Positions 7,693 through 15,688 of a stretch of 64,000 nt of DNA are shown one piece after another; within the stretch, counting starts at the first letter, position 1, and the number at the start of each line of letters is the position of its first letter. Under the pieces are notes generated by a model, which saw only the letters and a program-made list of their open reading frames with translations, was not told the origin of the DNA and did no database searches. The translations under genes were made by a program, and so were the position numbers. The stretch is from an uncultured Porphyromonadaceae bacterium (lineage in GTDB: Bacteria > Bacteroidota > Bacteroidia > Bacteroidales > Muribaculaceae), in the NCBI GenBank assembly GCA_947175265.1, contig CAMWMD010000002.1:103316-167315 (forward strand), given 5' to 3'.

Positions 7693-9273
7693 CTATTCCT
7701 TAAGTTTTCTGATCTTCCAATCCTCGATACATCGTGTTTTTGAGGAAAATTCAACCCCGATTAGGAAGACTTCACGAATATCTGTCTGCCATACTCTTCC
7801 ATATTTTTTCTCTTCAATCTGGCGAAGGGCTTCGTCAGCCATATGGTCATATTTGAGTTCTATGATATATAGGAAATGTTCTGTTTCTATCAAGAGGTCT
7901 ATGCTTCCGTCTGAAGTGTGGACCTCTGTTTTTGTATTCAGACCGATGATGTGTGTGAGTAGATAAAAGGCATTGTGGAAATTGTTTTCATTCTCCATCT
8001 TCAACTTATAATCTATCCCTGCAAAGAAAGCCTGTAGACGAAGCATGGCGTGGTCAGGGTTTCCATCCATAAAGTCGCTTACCATTTCAAGCAGATTCTG
8101 ATTGGCTGTCCCCTCTTTTCCTACTACATAATAGGGAAGAAGCACTTTAAACAACCCTTTCCTTACTTCTAAGTTAGGTATGCCGAGCAGATATTGGTCA
8201 GTCCCGGAATAATACCTCTTGATAGTGAGGTAGCCTGTTTGATATAGAAGTGCAGTCGGATTGGGATTAAGGAGATCGAGTCCCTTAAGGTCATCTTCCG
8301 TTATTTTGGAATTGAAAGTCGCCTCAAGATTTACATTTATCTTTTTCAAGGTTTCTGCAACTATTGTAGGCAATCCTGTCTCGTTCCAATAATTCTTTAT
8401 GGCCGATTTCCTCATTGCATTTAAGACCGACCACGGGTTATATATCTCGCTCCCCTTGGCGGCAAACCGATAGCCATCGTAATTGAATTTCAGTCTTTTC
8501 AACGCCTTTTCATAACTTATTCCTGTTTCCTCGGCAAGTGCCCGGATTCCATCCTTGAAATATTTCAGGAGTTCATTTTCAGTTATGCCGCAGATGTCGG
8601 CGTATTCGTTGTCAAATGTTATGTCGTCAATGTTGTTGAGGTCAGAGAATACGCTTAGTTTGCTGAAGCGGCTCACTCCCGTCAGGAACACCAACTTGAT
8701 GTGTTCCCCTGCACTTTTGAAATTGGAATAGAGGGAGGCTAATAAAGAGCGGTAATGCTCGAATTTCTTCTGCTCATTGAGATTCCTGACCAACGGCTTG
8801 TCATATTCATCCACAAGAATCACTACCGGCAGACCGGTCTTTTCATGGGCTGCCGCGATAATGTTTCTTAATCTTTGGGAATAGTCATCGTCAATATCTT
8901 TGACACCATATTTTCCCTCCCATTTTTTTAAGAGATTCCGAAGCACGGGCTCCAATCCATCAACTTCGGAATACTGTCCGGTATTGAAGTCAAGAAGCAG
9001 CACAGGGTATTCCTGCCAATGCCAGTCGGCCGAATCTATTGCCAAGCCCCTGAAAAGTTCTTTCCTCCCTTCGAAAAAATATCTTATGGTGGAGAGGAAA
9101 AGACTCTTGCCAAAACGGCGTGGACGGGCCAGGAAGTAATACTTCCCTTTTGACTTGACAATCTTTTCCAGATATTTAGTCTTGTCGACGTAGATTGCCC
9201 CATCCATACGAAGGTTGCGGAAATCTTGCTCTCCTATGGCATACCCTTCCATTTTTGTCGGTATCTCCTTCAT
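7693..9273 (-). CDS. AAA-ATPase-like / PD-(D/E)XK nuclease family protein
   Basis: A 526-residue protein of the family abundant in gut Bacteroidetes that joins an N-terminal AAA-ATPase-like domain to a C-terminal PD-(D/E)XK-like domain. The start MKEIPTKMEGYAIGEQDFR leads into YVDKTKYLEKI, the P-loop-like RPRRFGKSLFLST (about residue 58-70), VILVDEYDKPL (Walker B) and FLTGVSRFSKLSVFSDLNNI. Near the C-terminus GSIDLLIETEHFLYIIELKYD holds the nuclease D and ExK residues. The cellular role of the family is not established. A promoter at 9290-9320 puts transcription downstream of the longer start at 9303, so 9273 is used. Confidence 0.85.
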   Translation of the reverse strand: MKEIPTKMEGYAIGEQDFRNLRMDGAIYVDKTKYLEKIVKSKGKYYFLARPRRFGKSLFLSTIRYFFEGRKELFRGLAIDSADWHWQEYPVLLLDFNTGQYSEVDGLEPVLRNLLKKWEGKYGVKDIDDDYSQRLRNIIAAAHEKTGLPVVILVDEYDKPLVRNLNEQKKFEHYRSLLASLYSNFKSAGEHIKLVFLTGVSRFSKLSVFSDLNNIDDITFDNEYADICGITENELLKYFKDGIRALAEETGISYEKALKRLKFNYDGYRFAAKGSEIYNPWSVLNAMRKSAIKNYWNETGLPTIVAETLKKINVNLEATFNSKITEDDLKGLDLLNPNPTALLYQTGYLTIKRYYSGTDQYLLGIPNLEVRKGLFKVLLPYYVVGKEGTANQNLLEMVSDFMDGNPDHAMLRLQAFFAGIDYKLKMENENNFHNAFYLLTHIIGLNTKTEVHTSDGSIDLLIETEHFLYIIELKYDHMADEALRQIEEKKYGRVWQTDIREVFLIGVEFSSKTRCIEDWKIRKLKE

Positions 9274-9289
9274 TTTCCTCAGTTTTCTG

Positions 9290-9320
9290 CAAATATAACA
9301 CAAAACCTTAATCCCTCAAA
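9290..9320 (-). promoter_or_regulatory. Promoter of the AAA-ATPase-like gene
   Basis: Reading leftward: TTTG (9317-9320), 19 bases, TATATTTG (9290-9297). The predicted start near 9284 leaves a leader of only about 10 bases before ATG 9273. Confidence 0.6.
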
Positions 9321-9434
9321 ATATTTTCAGGAAGTCGTCATTTCCAAAATGGGGAATAACAGAGAAAAGTCCTACATATTTATGATGCAAGCCACGGCAG
9401 TCACCTCCAAAATTACGCCATTAACCGAAAAATC

Positions 9435-9653
9435 TTAATTATTAGTAAGACTGCCTTCATGGATAATCTCATCTGCAAGATAAATGTCGCTCCTGCAGAT
9501 TAAGTCGGCCGTGCCGTCATCAATTATCTCAAATAGAGGAGAGGAGTAAGTCATACTCATTGCTTCTTCAAGCGGAATATTCTGCTTTTCTGCTATGAGT
9601 TCAATAATACGGGCATATTTCATATCCCTTAAAATTCGTGTGGCCTTATCCAT
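9435..9653 (-). CDS. Small acidic protein, third gene of the DUF3791/DUF3990 module
   Basis: A 72-residue protein, MDKATRILRDMKYARIIELI followed by AEKQNIPLEEAMSMTYSSPLF. It contains a predicted helical N-terminus and a short strand-rich C-terminus ending in a segment with TADLICRSDIYLADEI. I do not recognise the family with certainty. Its start overlaps the end of the DUF3990-like gene by 8 bases, so it is translated with it, and small genes in this position accompany DUF3990 proteins in other gut bacteria. By context it may be an antitoxin or accessory factor for the putative ADP-ribosyltransferase. There is no signal peptide or membrane segment. Confidence 0.7.
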   Translation of the reverse strand: MDKATRILRDMKYARIIELIAEKQNIPLEEAMSMTYSSPLFEIIDDGTADLICRSDIYLADEIIHEGSLTNN

Positions 9654-10125
9654 TGGTATACCTTTTATATTCTATAAATTTGAGACATCTGTCTATAGCC
9701 CGTTGAGTAATGAAACATAGTTGATTATTGGGCATTTCATACGCAAGATTTTTCAAAGCCTGCTCCATATTATAGACTTTCTCTATATATAGATCTACCG
9801 TTTGAAAAACTTTATCGTTAGCAACTCCCCCTTCAATAATACCATATTGTTTATATTCAACCCCTCCCTTACGGCAATTGCAAACAAACTCAAGCCATTC
9901 CTCATCATACGAATCAAATGACTTGATTATCATATCTGAGTTGGGTGTAAACTCAAAAATATGGATGTAAGCATCCTTTCCCATTCTTAGAAAACGGCTG
10001 GCATATTTTTCTGCCTGTTCTTTAAGCCGAGTCACATAAAATCCTTTCCCAAAGTCAAGAGCATCTCTGGAATGTTTAACGTCGGGAGAATCGAAACATT
10101 TGTCTGAGGAATGGTAAACTAACAT
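9646..10125 (-). CDS. DUF3990-like putative ADP-ribosyltransferase
   Basis: A 159-residue protein whose N-terminus, MLVYHSSDKCFDSPDVKHSR, followed by LDFGKGFYVTRLKEQAEKYA, matches the DUF3990 pattern. His in YHSSD and Tyr in GKGFYVT followed by a QAEKYA helix resemble the NAD-binding strands of ADP-ribosyltransferase folds. If so it would modify a cellular target using NAD and could be a toxin. That assignment is inference from the fold pattern; no catalytic glutamate can be placed with certainty. It overlaps both neighbours by 7-8 bases, showing a translationally coupled three-gene operon. Confidence 0.8.
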   Translation of the reverse strand: MLVYHSSDKCFDSPDVKHSRDALDFGKGFYVTRLKEQAEKYASRFLRMGKDAYIHIFEFTPNSDMIIKSFDSYDEEWLEFVCNCRKGGVEYKQYGIIEGGVANDKVFQTVDLYIEKVYNMEQALKNLAYEMPNNQLCFITQRAIDRCLKFIEYKRYTNG

Positions 10126-10337
10126 AGTGCTTCACCTTTCTTTTTCATCATGTTAATCACGTCTTCAGCTACATATTCTAAACTGAAGGTGTGTAATACC
10201 TCGTATGCGGATGCCAAGTAATCCTTGATTATTCCGGTAGCCTGCAACTTTTTATAAATGAAAGAACAGGGCTTACCTGTCATGAGTGATAATGCACCTA
10301 TGACACAAGTTATATATTCTATTTGATCTTTTGTCAT
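10119..10337 (-). CDS. DUF3791-like small protein
   Basis: A 72-residue protein, first gene of the leftward three-gene module. The sequence MTKDQIEYITCVIGALSLMT, then YKKLQATGIIKDYLASAYEVLHTFSLEYV, follows the DUF3791 pattern: a short helix, a central Y-K-L...G-I-DYL block and a closing helix. DUF3791 genes commonly sit immediately upstream of DUF3990 genes. A promoter lies 58 bases upstream and the stop overlaps the next start. It may neutralise the ADP-ribosyltransferase-like partner, or recruit it to a target; nothing in the sequence decides between these. Confidence 0.75.
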   Translation of the reverse strand: MTKDQIEYITCVIGALSLMTGKPCSFIYKKLQATGIIKDYLASAYEVLHTFSLEYVAEDVINMMKKKGEALC

Positions 10338-10394
10338 AACTTCAAATCCCTCGCCTTGTTTATTATAGTTTAAAATTCAGTCGTATTCGTTCGT

Positions 10395-10426
10395 CAAAGT
10401 TAGCATAATTTTGTTGAAGATGCAAG
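10395..10426 (-). promoter_or_regulatory. Promoter of the DUF3791/DUF3990 module
   Basis: Reading leftward: CTTG (10423-10426), 20 bases, TAACTTTG (10395-10402). The -7 box is perfect and the -33 box keeps TTG. Confidence 0.5.
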
Positions 10427-10484
10427 GAGGGCGGTGAACCATCCATTCTTTACTAATTGATTTGCAAAATAGATAGCCTTTTAT

Positions 10485-10515
10485 TTTGAAAAAAGCCAGG
10501 GAAAAGTTAACTTTG
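10485..10515 (+). promoter_or_regulatory. Promoter of the pyruvate:ferredoxin oxidoreductase gene
   Basis: TTTG (10485-10488), 19 bases, TAACTTTG (10508-10515): an exact Bacteroidetes consensus. The predicted start near 10521 gives a 70-base leader. The promoter diverges from that of the DUF3791 module, about 80 bases away. Confidence 0.7.
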
Positions 10516-10590
10516 CAGTCGGAACGTTTCATGTAAACGAATTTTACCTACTATAGCAGACAAATACTCAACAAATAATTAATAACAACT

Positions 10591-13500
10591 ATGAGCAAAG
10601 CAAAGCAGTTTCTGACTTGCGACGGTAATCAGGCAGCTGCCCACATCAGTTATATGTTCACTGAGGTGGCGGCTATCTATCCCATTACCCCGTCTTCGAC
10701 TATGGCTGAATATGTCGACGACTGGTCCGCCGCAGGCAGAAAGAATATTTTCGGTGAAACAGTACTCGTGCAGGAGATGCAGAGTGAGGCAGGTGCCGCA
10801 GGTGCCGTACACGGTTCCCTTCAGGCCGGTGCTCTCACCACAACTTATACAGCATCTCAGGGCCTTCTCCTAATGATCCCCAACATGTATAAGATCGCAG
10901 GCGAGCTTCTCCCCTGTGTTTTCCATGTGTCAGCACGTGCGCTCGCTTCTCACGCACTGAGCATCTTCGGCGACCACCAGGACGTTATGGCTACACGCCA
11001 GACCGGTTTCGCAATGCTCTGCGAGGGCTCCGTGCAGGAAGTCATGGACCTCGCCGCCGTTGCTCACCTCTCCACTCTCAAGAGCCGTGTGCCCTTCGTC
11101 AACTTCTTCGACGGTTTCCGCACCTCTCACGAGATTCAGAAGATCGAGGCAATCGACAAGGATGATCTCGCTCCTCTCATCGACAAGGATGCTCTCGCCG
11201 ACTTCCGCAACCGCGCACTCAATCCCGAGTCGCCCGTCGCTCGCGGTATGGCTGAGAACCCCGACGTATATTTCCAGCACCGTGAGGCTTGCAACCCCTA
11301 CTATGACGCTGTCCCCGAAATCGTGGAGAACTACATGAAGGAGGTTTCAAAGATCACAGGTCGCAACTATGGTCTCTTTGATTACTATGGCGATCCCGAG
11401 GCTGACCGCGTGATCATCGCTATGGGCTCAGTGACTGAGTGCATCCGCGAGACTATCGATCATCTCCGCGCTCAGGGCCAGAAAGTCGGTCTCGTAAGCG
11501 TGCATCTCTACCGCCCCTTCTCTGCAAAGCATTTCCTCGCAGCAGTGCCCGCCACTGCCAAGAGAATCGCTGTGCTTGACCGCACTAAGGAACCCGGCGC
11601 AAAAGGTGAGCCCCTTTACCTCGACGTTGTGGATTGCTACTACGGAAAGGAGAATGCACCCCTCATCGTCGGTGGCCGCTTCGGTCTCAGTTCAAAGGAT
11701 ACCACCCCTTCACAGATTGTATCCGTCTATGACAACCTCGCCCTTCCCGAGCCTAAGAACGGGTTCACTCTCGGTATCGTCGACGACGTCACTTACCTTT
11801 CACTTCCCCTTCTCCCCGAAATCAGCGTAGGCGGCAAGGGTATGTTCCAGGCTAAATTCTTCGGCCTCGGTGCAGACGGTACGGTAGGCGCTAACAAGAA
11901 CTCCGTGAAGATCATCGGCGACAATACCGACAAGTATTGCCAGGCATACTTCTCCTACGACTCTAAGAAATCAGGTGGTTTCACTTGTTCTCACCTCCGT
12001 TTCGGCGACGAGCCTATCCGCTCCACATACCTCGTGACCACTCCTAATTTCGTGGCTTGCCACGTTCAGGCTTACCTCCACATGTACGACGTCACACGCG
12101 GTCTCCAGCCTAACGGCACATTCCTTCTCAACACTATCTGGGAAGGCGAGGAGTTGGCGAAGAATCTCCCCAACAAGGTGAAGAAACTTTTCGCAAAGAA
12201 CAACATCACCGTATATTATATCAACGCATCAAAGATCGCACAGGAGATTGGTCTCGGCAACCGCACGAACACTATCCTCCAGAGCGCATTCTTCCGTATC
12301 ACTGAGGTTATCCCCGTTGACCTTGCCGTCGAGCAGATGAAGAAATTCATCGTCAAATCTTACGGCAAGAAGGGTGAGAACATCGTCAACATGAACTACG
12401 CTGCCGTTGACCGTGGCGGGGAGTACAAGAAACTTGACGTGGATCCCGCATGGGCGGAACTTCCCGATGAGGAGGTTAAGCCGGCCGACGTTCCGGAATT
12501 CATCTCCAATGTCGTGTTCCCCATCAACGCTCAGGATGGCGACCTCCTTCCCGTCTCTACTTTCAAGGATGATGCCGACGGCACTTGGAAGCAGGGCACC
12601 GCTCGCTACGAGAAGCGTGGTGTGGCGGCTTTCGTCCCCGAATGGAATCCCGAGAACTGTATCCAGTGTAACAAGTGTGCGTTCGTATGTCCTCACGCTG
12701 CTATCCGTCCGTTTGTGCTTGATGCAGAGGAGATGGCTGCCGCTCCCTTCGGAGAAGACCACACAATCCCCGCTATCGGCAAGATGTTCCCCGGCATGCG
12801 CTTCGTGCAGCAGGTCGACGTGCTCGACTGTCTCGGCTGCGGCAACTGTGTTGACGTTTGTCCCGGCAAGAAGGGCAACAAGGCTCTCTCCATGCAGCAT
12901 GAGGAAAGCCAGCTGGCTCAACAGGCTAACTGGGACTACTGTGTTGAGAAGGTTGCCTCCAAGCAAAATCTTGTCGACATCAAGGCTAATGTCAAGAACA
13001 GCCAGTTCGCAACTCCGCTCTTCGAGTTCTCCGGCGCTTGCTCAGGATGTGGTGAGACTCCTTATGTGAAACTTATCACTCAGCTTTATGGCGACCATGA
13101 GGTAGTGGCAAATGCTACAGGCTGCTCTTCTATCTATTCCGGTTCAGTGCCCTCAACTCCTTACTGCACCAATGAGCAGGGTCAGGGCCCGGCTTGGGCT
13201 AACTCCCTCTTCGAGGATTTCTGTGAGTTCGGTCTCGGTATGAACATCGCTTACGAGAAGATGCGCGCTCGCCTTGTGGCTGCCGCTGAGAACGTGCAGA
13301 AATGCGACTGCTGCTCGGATGAACTCAAGAAAGCCGCTCAGGAATGGCTCGACAACCGCGAGGATGCTGCCCTCTCTCGCGAGAAGGGACGCAATCTCCT
13401 CAATCTTGCCAACACCTGCGGTTGCGACGACTGCAAGGTTATCGTGGAGAATGAGCACTACCTCACTAAGCGTAGCCAGTGGATCATCGGTGGCGACGGC

Positions 13501-14172
13501 GCAAGCTACGATATTGGCTTCGGCGGTCTTGACCATGTCATCGCTTCAGGAAAGAACGTCAACCTTCTCGTTCTCGACACCGAGGTTTACTCTAATACAG
13601 GTGGTCAGTCTTCAAAGGCTACTCCTATCGCTGCAATCGCCAAGTTTGCCGCTGCCGGAAAGCGTGTCCGCAAGAAGGATCTCGGCCTCATCGCTACTAC
13701 TTACGGCTACGTCTATGTAGCACAGGTGGCAATGGGTGCTGACAATGCACAGACCCTAAAGGCTATCCGCGAGGCTGAGGCTTACGATGGCCCGTCTCTC
13801 ATCATCGCTTACGCTCCCTGTATCAACCACGGTATCAAGGCCGGTATGGGTCGCGCTCAGGAAGAGGAGAAGAAGGCAGTTGAATGTGGCTACTGGCATC
13901 TCTGGCGTTACAATCCTGAACTTGAGGCCGAGGGTAAGAATCCCTTCTCTCTCGACAGCAAGGAGCCCGATTGGGATAAGTTTGAAGACTTCCTCAAGGG
14001 TGAGGTGCGTTTCGCTTCGCTCCTGAAGATGCAGCCTGAGGCGGCTGCCGAACTCTTCCAGGCTGCCAAGGATAACGCTCGCTGGCGCTATAACAACTAC
14101 AAGCGTCTCTCTCAGCAGCAGTGGGGGGTTGATCCTGAGATGACAAAGGTTGAGGAAGATCTCCGCAAGTGA
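10591..14172 (+). CDS. nifJ: Pyruvate:ferredoxin (flavodoxin) oxidoreductase
   Basis: A 1193-residue fused enzyme that converts pyruvate and CoA to acetyl-CoA and CO2, passing electrons to ferredoxin or flavodoxin; a central step of anaerobic catabolism. Domain order is the usual one: pyrimidine-binding domain from residue 1 (ITPSSTMAEYVDDWS), CoA-binding middle, two ferredoxin-type 4Fe-4S motifs (CIQCNKCAFVCPH near 690, CLGCGNCVDVCPG near 748), then the thiamine diphosphate domain with GACSGCGETPYVKL near 817, GCSSIYSGSVPSTPY, and GDGASYDIGFGGLDH. The length equals that of known single-chain enzymes. Codon usage is strongly biased, consistent with high expression. It is monocistronic, with promoter and terminator both visible. 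Confidence 0.96.
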   Translation: MSKAKQFLTCDGNQAAAHISYMFTEVAAIYPITPSSTMAEYVDDWSAAGRKNIFGETVLVQEMQSEAGAAGAVHGSLQAGALTTTYTASQGLLLMIPNMYKIAGELLPCVFHVSARALASHALSIFGDHQDVMATRQTGFAMLCEGSVQEVMDLAAVAHLSTLKSRVPFVNFFDGFRTSHEIQKIEAIDKDDLAPLIDKDALADFRNRALNPESPVARGMAENPDVYFQHREACNPYYDAVPEIVENYMKEVSKITGRNYGLFDYYGDPEADRVIIAMGSVTECIRETIDHLRAQGQKVGLVSVHLYRPFSAKHFLAAVPATAKRIAVLDRTKEPGAKGEPLYLDVVDCYYGKENAPLIVGGRFGLSSKDTTPSQIVSVYDNLALPEPKNGFTLGIVDDVTYLSLPLLPEISVGGKGMFQAKFFGLGADGTVGANKNSVKIIGDNTDKYCQAYFSYDSKKSGGFTCSHLRFGDEPIRSTYLVTTPNFVACHVQAYLHMYDVTRGLQPNGTFLLNTIWEGEELAKNLPNKVKKLFAKNNITVYYINASKIAQEIGLGNRTNTILQSAFFRITEVIPVDLAVEQMKKFIVKSYGKKGENIVNMNYAAVDRGGEYKKLDVDPAWAELPDEEVKPADVPEFISNVVFPINAQDGDLLPVSTFKDDADGTWKQGTARYEKRGVAAFVPEWNPENCIQCNKCAFVCPHAAIRPFVLDAEEMAAAPFGEDHTIPAIGKMFPGMRFVQQVDVLDCLGCGNCVDVCPGKKGNKALSMQHEESQLAQQANWDYCVEKVASKQNLVDIKANVKNSQFATPLFEFSGACSGCGETPYVKLITQLYGDHEVVANATGCSSIYSGSVPSTPYCTNEQGQGPAWANSLFEDFCEFGLGMNIAYEKMRARLVAAAENVQKCDCCSDELKKAAQEWLDNREDAALSREKGRNLLNLANTCGCDDCKVIVENEHYLTKRSQWIIGGDGASYDIGFGGLDHVIASGKNVNLLVLDTEVYSNTGGQSSKATPIAAIAKFAAAGKRVRKKDLGLIATTYGYVYVAQVAMGADNAQTLKAIREAEAYDGPSLIIAYAPCINHGIKAGMGRAQEEEKKAVECGYWHLWRYNPELEAEGKNPFSLDSKEPDWDKFEDFLKGEVRFASLLKMQPEAAAELFQAAKDNARWRYNNYKRLSQQQWGVDPEMTKVEEDLRK

Positions 14173-14207
14173 AATTTATGACGTTATAAGTCTGAATCCT
14201 ATATAGG

Positions 14208-14246
14208 AAAGGCCGCTGATTCAATTTCAGCGGCCTTTCTTTTTCT
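14208..14246 (+). terminator. Terminator after nifJ
   Basis: A 12-bp perfect stem (14208-14219 with 14227-14238), GC-rich at its core, followed by a T-rich stretch. Confidence 0.8.
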
Positions 14247-14289
14247 TATAACGATTAATTTTATAAATTTGCAGAAAAGTAAAGAATAT

Positions 14290-14727
14290 ATGGAAAATGA
14301 TATAAGGTGGAAACAGCGTCTCGAGAATTATTGCAAAGCACTTGCAAAACTTGAGGGTGCGGTAAGAGTTCTAAATATACATGATGATAATTTTCTCTAT
14401 GATCTTGCTAAGGAAGGCTTGATACAGCGTTTTGAATTCACTCATGAACTTTCTTGGAAAGTGATGAAGGATTATCTGGAGTATCAAGGAATTTCAATAG
14501 GTGGGTCAAGGGATGCTTTCAGGGAAGCTCTGCAAATGGGATTGATTGAGGATAAGAGATGGATGCAAAGTATTAAGGCAAGAAATTTGACTTCTCATAC
14601 TTATGATGAGGATATGGCTGAAATAATATATAATGAAATCCTCTCAATTTATTTACCATTAATGATTGAATTTCGTGACAAAATGCTAAATATTGAAGTA
14701 GATGAAAGATATAGGACTGACGATTGA
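14290..14727 (+). CDS. hepT: HEPN-domain toxin (HepT), HI0074 family
   Basis: A 145-residue protein of the nucleotidyltransferase substrate-binding (HI0074) family. The signature RNLTSHTY at residues 98-105 fits the RX4HXY motif of HEPN ribonuclease toxins: Arg98 and His103 would be catalytic and Tyr105 the residue that the partner enzyme AMPylates. The segment FEFTHELSWKVMKDYLEYQG is also typical. The gene overlaps the nucleotidyltransferase gene by 26 bases, the usual toxin-first order. The frame opens at 14269 but ATG 14290 (MENDIRWKQRLENY) starts at the conserved region. Low GC compared with nifJ suggests acquisition by transfer. Confidence 0.85.
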   Translation: MENDIRWKQRLENYCKALAKLEGAVRVLNIHDDNFLYDLAKEGLIQRFEFTHELSWKVMKDYLEYQGISIGGSRDAFREALQMGLIEDKRWMQSIKARNLTSHTYDEDMAEIIYNEILSIYLPLMIEFRDKMLNIEVDERYRTDD

Positions 14728-15019
14728 TGAGTTTAATGAAGTTATTGGTTATATTAGGAATAATCCCAAGATAAAAAAAGTAATAGTTTATGGCTCTCGG
14801 GCTAAAGGTAATTACCGTCAATTTTCTGATGTGGATATGACTTTAATCGGTGATAATCTGGTTGTATCTGATTTGGCTTCTCTTGAGGATTCCCTATATT
14901 TCTCTTTTCTTCCTTATAAGTTTGATCTGTCAATTTTTGAGAACCTTAAGAATTTCAATCTTATTGATCATATCAATAGGGTCGGGGTAGTAATATACGA
15001 TAAGGTCCAGCAAGGGTAA
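14702..15019 (+). CDS. mntA: MNT-type nucleotidyltransferase antitoxin (MntA)
   Basis: A 105-residue minimal nucleotidyltransferase. GSRAKGNYRQFSDVDM (from residue 31) matches the GSX10DXD active-site motif exactly, with Asp43 and Asp45 as metal ligands. A third acidic residue is likely in KFDLSIFE. Proteins of this family neutralise the HEPN toxin by transferring AMP to its tyrosine. The start overlaps the toxin gene by 26 bases in another frame, giving tight coupling. It is AT-rich like its partner. No separate promoter was seen; a terminator follows at 15170. Confidence 0.85.
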   Translation: MKDIGLTIDEFNEVIGYIRNNPKIKKVIVYGSRAKGNYRQFSDVDMTLIGDNLVVSDLASLEDSLYFSFLPYKFDLSIFENLKNFNLIDHINRVGVVIYDKVQQG

Positions 15020-15169
15020 CCGGAAAGTGACACATTTTTTTATGTTGAGTCAAACCTAAAACCTTGTTTCGGTGTTATAAGGATGTAAATCGATTGAATC
15101 GGTAAGATTTGATAAGGATTCAAAGATTTTTGTTTCATGATGTTAGGTTAGTTAGAAAAATATGGTTTA

Positions 15170-15205
15170 GAAGCGGTCGATGTGAATCGGCCGCTTCCAT
15201 TTTTT
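15170..15205 (+). terminator. Terminator after the HepT/MntA pair
   Basis: An 11-bp stem with one G-T pair (15170-15180 with 15187-15197), loop TGTGAA, followed by CATTTTTT. Confidence 0.75.
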
Positions 15206-15269
15206 ATGGCTCAATCCATTTCCCTATGATGAGAAGCCGTCAAAAATCAGTTAATTATTTGAAGTTTAA

Positions 15270-15301
15270 TTTGGAAAAATCAGAAATTGCTCTTAACTTT
15301 G
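15270..15301 (+). promoter_or_regulatory. Strong promoter in front of the surface-protein region
   Basis: TTTG (15270-15273), 20 bases, TAACTTTG (15294-15301). It is an exact consensus. Transcription would start near 15307, some 380 bases before the first recognised gene. Confidence 0.65.
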
Positions 15302-15688
15302 CATCGCAGACCGCTTCGCGGAGGCCCGGTAAGGGCTCGGGGGTGGGACTGATGACATATTTTTTTGCGTTTACTCGACGCTCATTCTTGACATCTTGAA
15401 ATCTGGAAAATTTCTTTTGGTATAGTCAAGTATGTGGCAAACGGTAGATGCCCTGTGGATATAGTATATCCCGACAACAGCATGCGCGTGAGCGTCTGCT
15501 ATTGTTGCGTTATACACTATTCTGCGTGAGGCCTCTGCGAGTTTGCTCGTTCCTACTATACCGGGCAGTTCCAGGGCCTCAAGATGGGGAACGAGCAAAA
15601 AGTACAGACTCTCACGCATCTTTTTTACAGTTCTTAGTTCACGCCAACGAGGAGAGACCCGAGGCATTTTAATAACCTAACTCGTTTC
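15302..15688 (+). other. Long transcribed leader without a recognised gene
   Basis: Between the promoter and the beta-barrel gene at 15689 lie about 385 bases with no recognisable rightward gene. The first 35 bases form two small GC hairpins (15311-15321 and 15324-15336), followed by a stretch of eight T near 15360, so a short RNA could end there. A 15-codon frame begins at 15353 and stops at 15400. The opposite strand has an open frame (15371-15667). This could be a regulatory leader, a small RNA or decayed coding sequence. No known riboswitch core was identified by eye. Confidence 0.4.
15371..15667 (-). CDS. Doubtful hypothetical ORF, antisense to the leader
   Basis: An open frame of 98 codons beginning MPRVSPRWRELRTVKKMRES. 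I recognise no family, and it has no signal peptide, membrane segment or ribosome-binding evidence. It contains an apparently regular globular pattern (GTSKLAEASRRIVYN, then HAVVGIYYIHRASTV), which is why it is listed. Against it, it lies wholly opposite a stretch that a consensus promoter should transcribe rightward, and no leftward promoter was found between 15667 and 15760. The rightward strand also has short open frames here, so the sequence may be a decayed or structured element rather than a gene. Confidence 0.25.
   Translation of the reverse strand: MPRVSPRWRELRTVKKMRESLYFLLVPHLEALELPGIVGTSKLAEASRRIVYNATIADAHAHAVVGIYYIHRASTVCHILDYTKRNFPDFKMSRMSVE

Noticed and set aside
12229..12966. 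245-codon leftward frame inside nifJ
   Set aside because: Antisense to the pyruvate:ferredoxin oxidoreductase domain with ferredoxin motifs; no independent evidence.
15350..15403. Possible hammerhead ribozyme core (CTGATGA ... GAAA) in the leader
   Set aside because: The sequences that should form stem II are not complementary, and the distance is too long.
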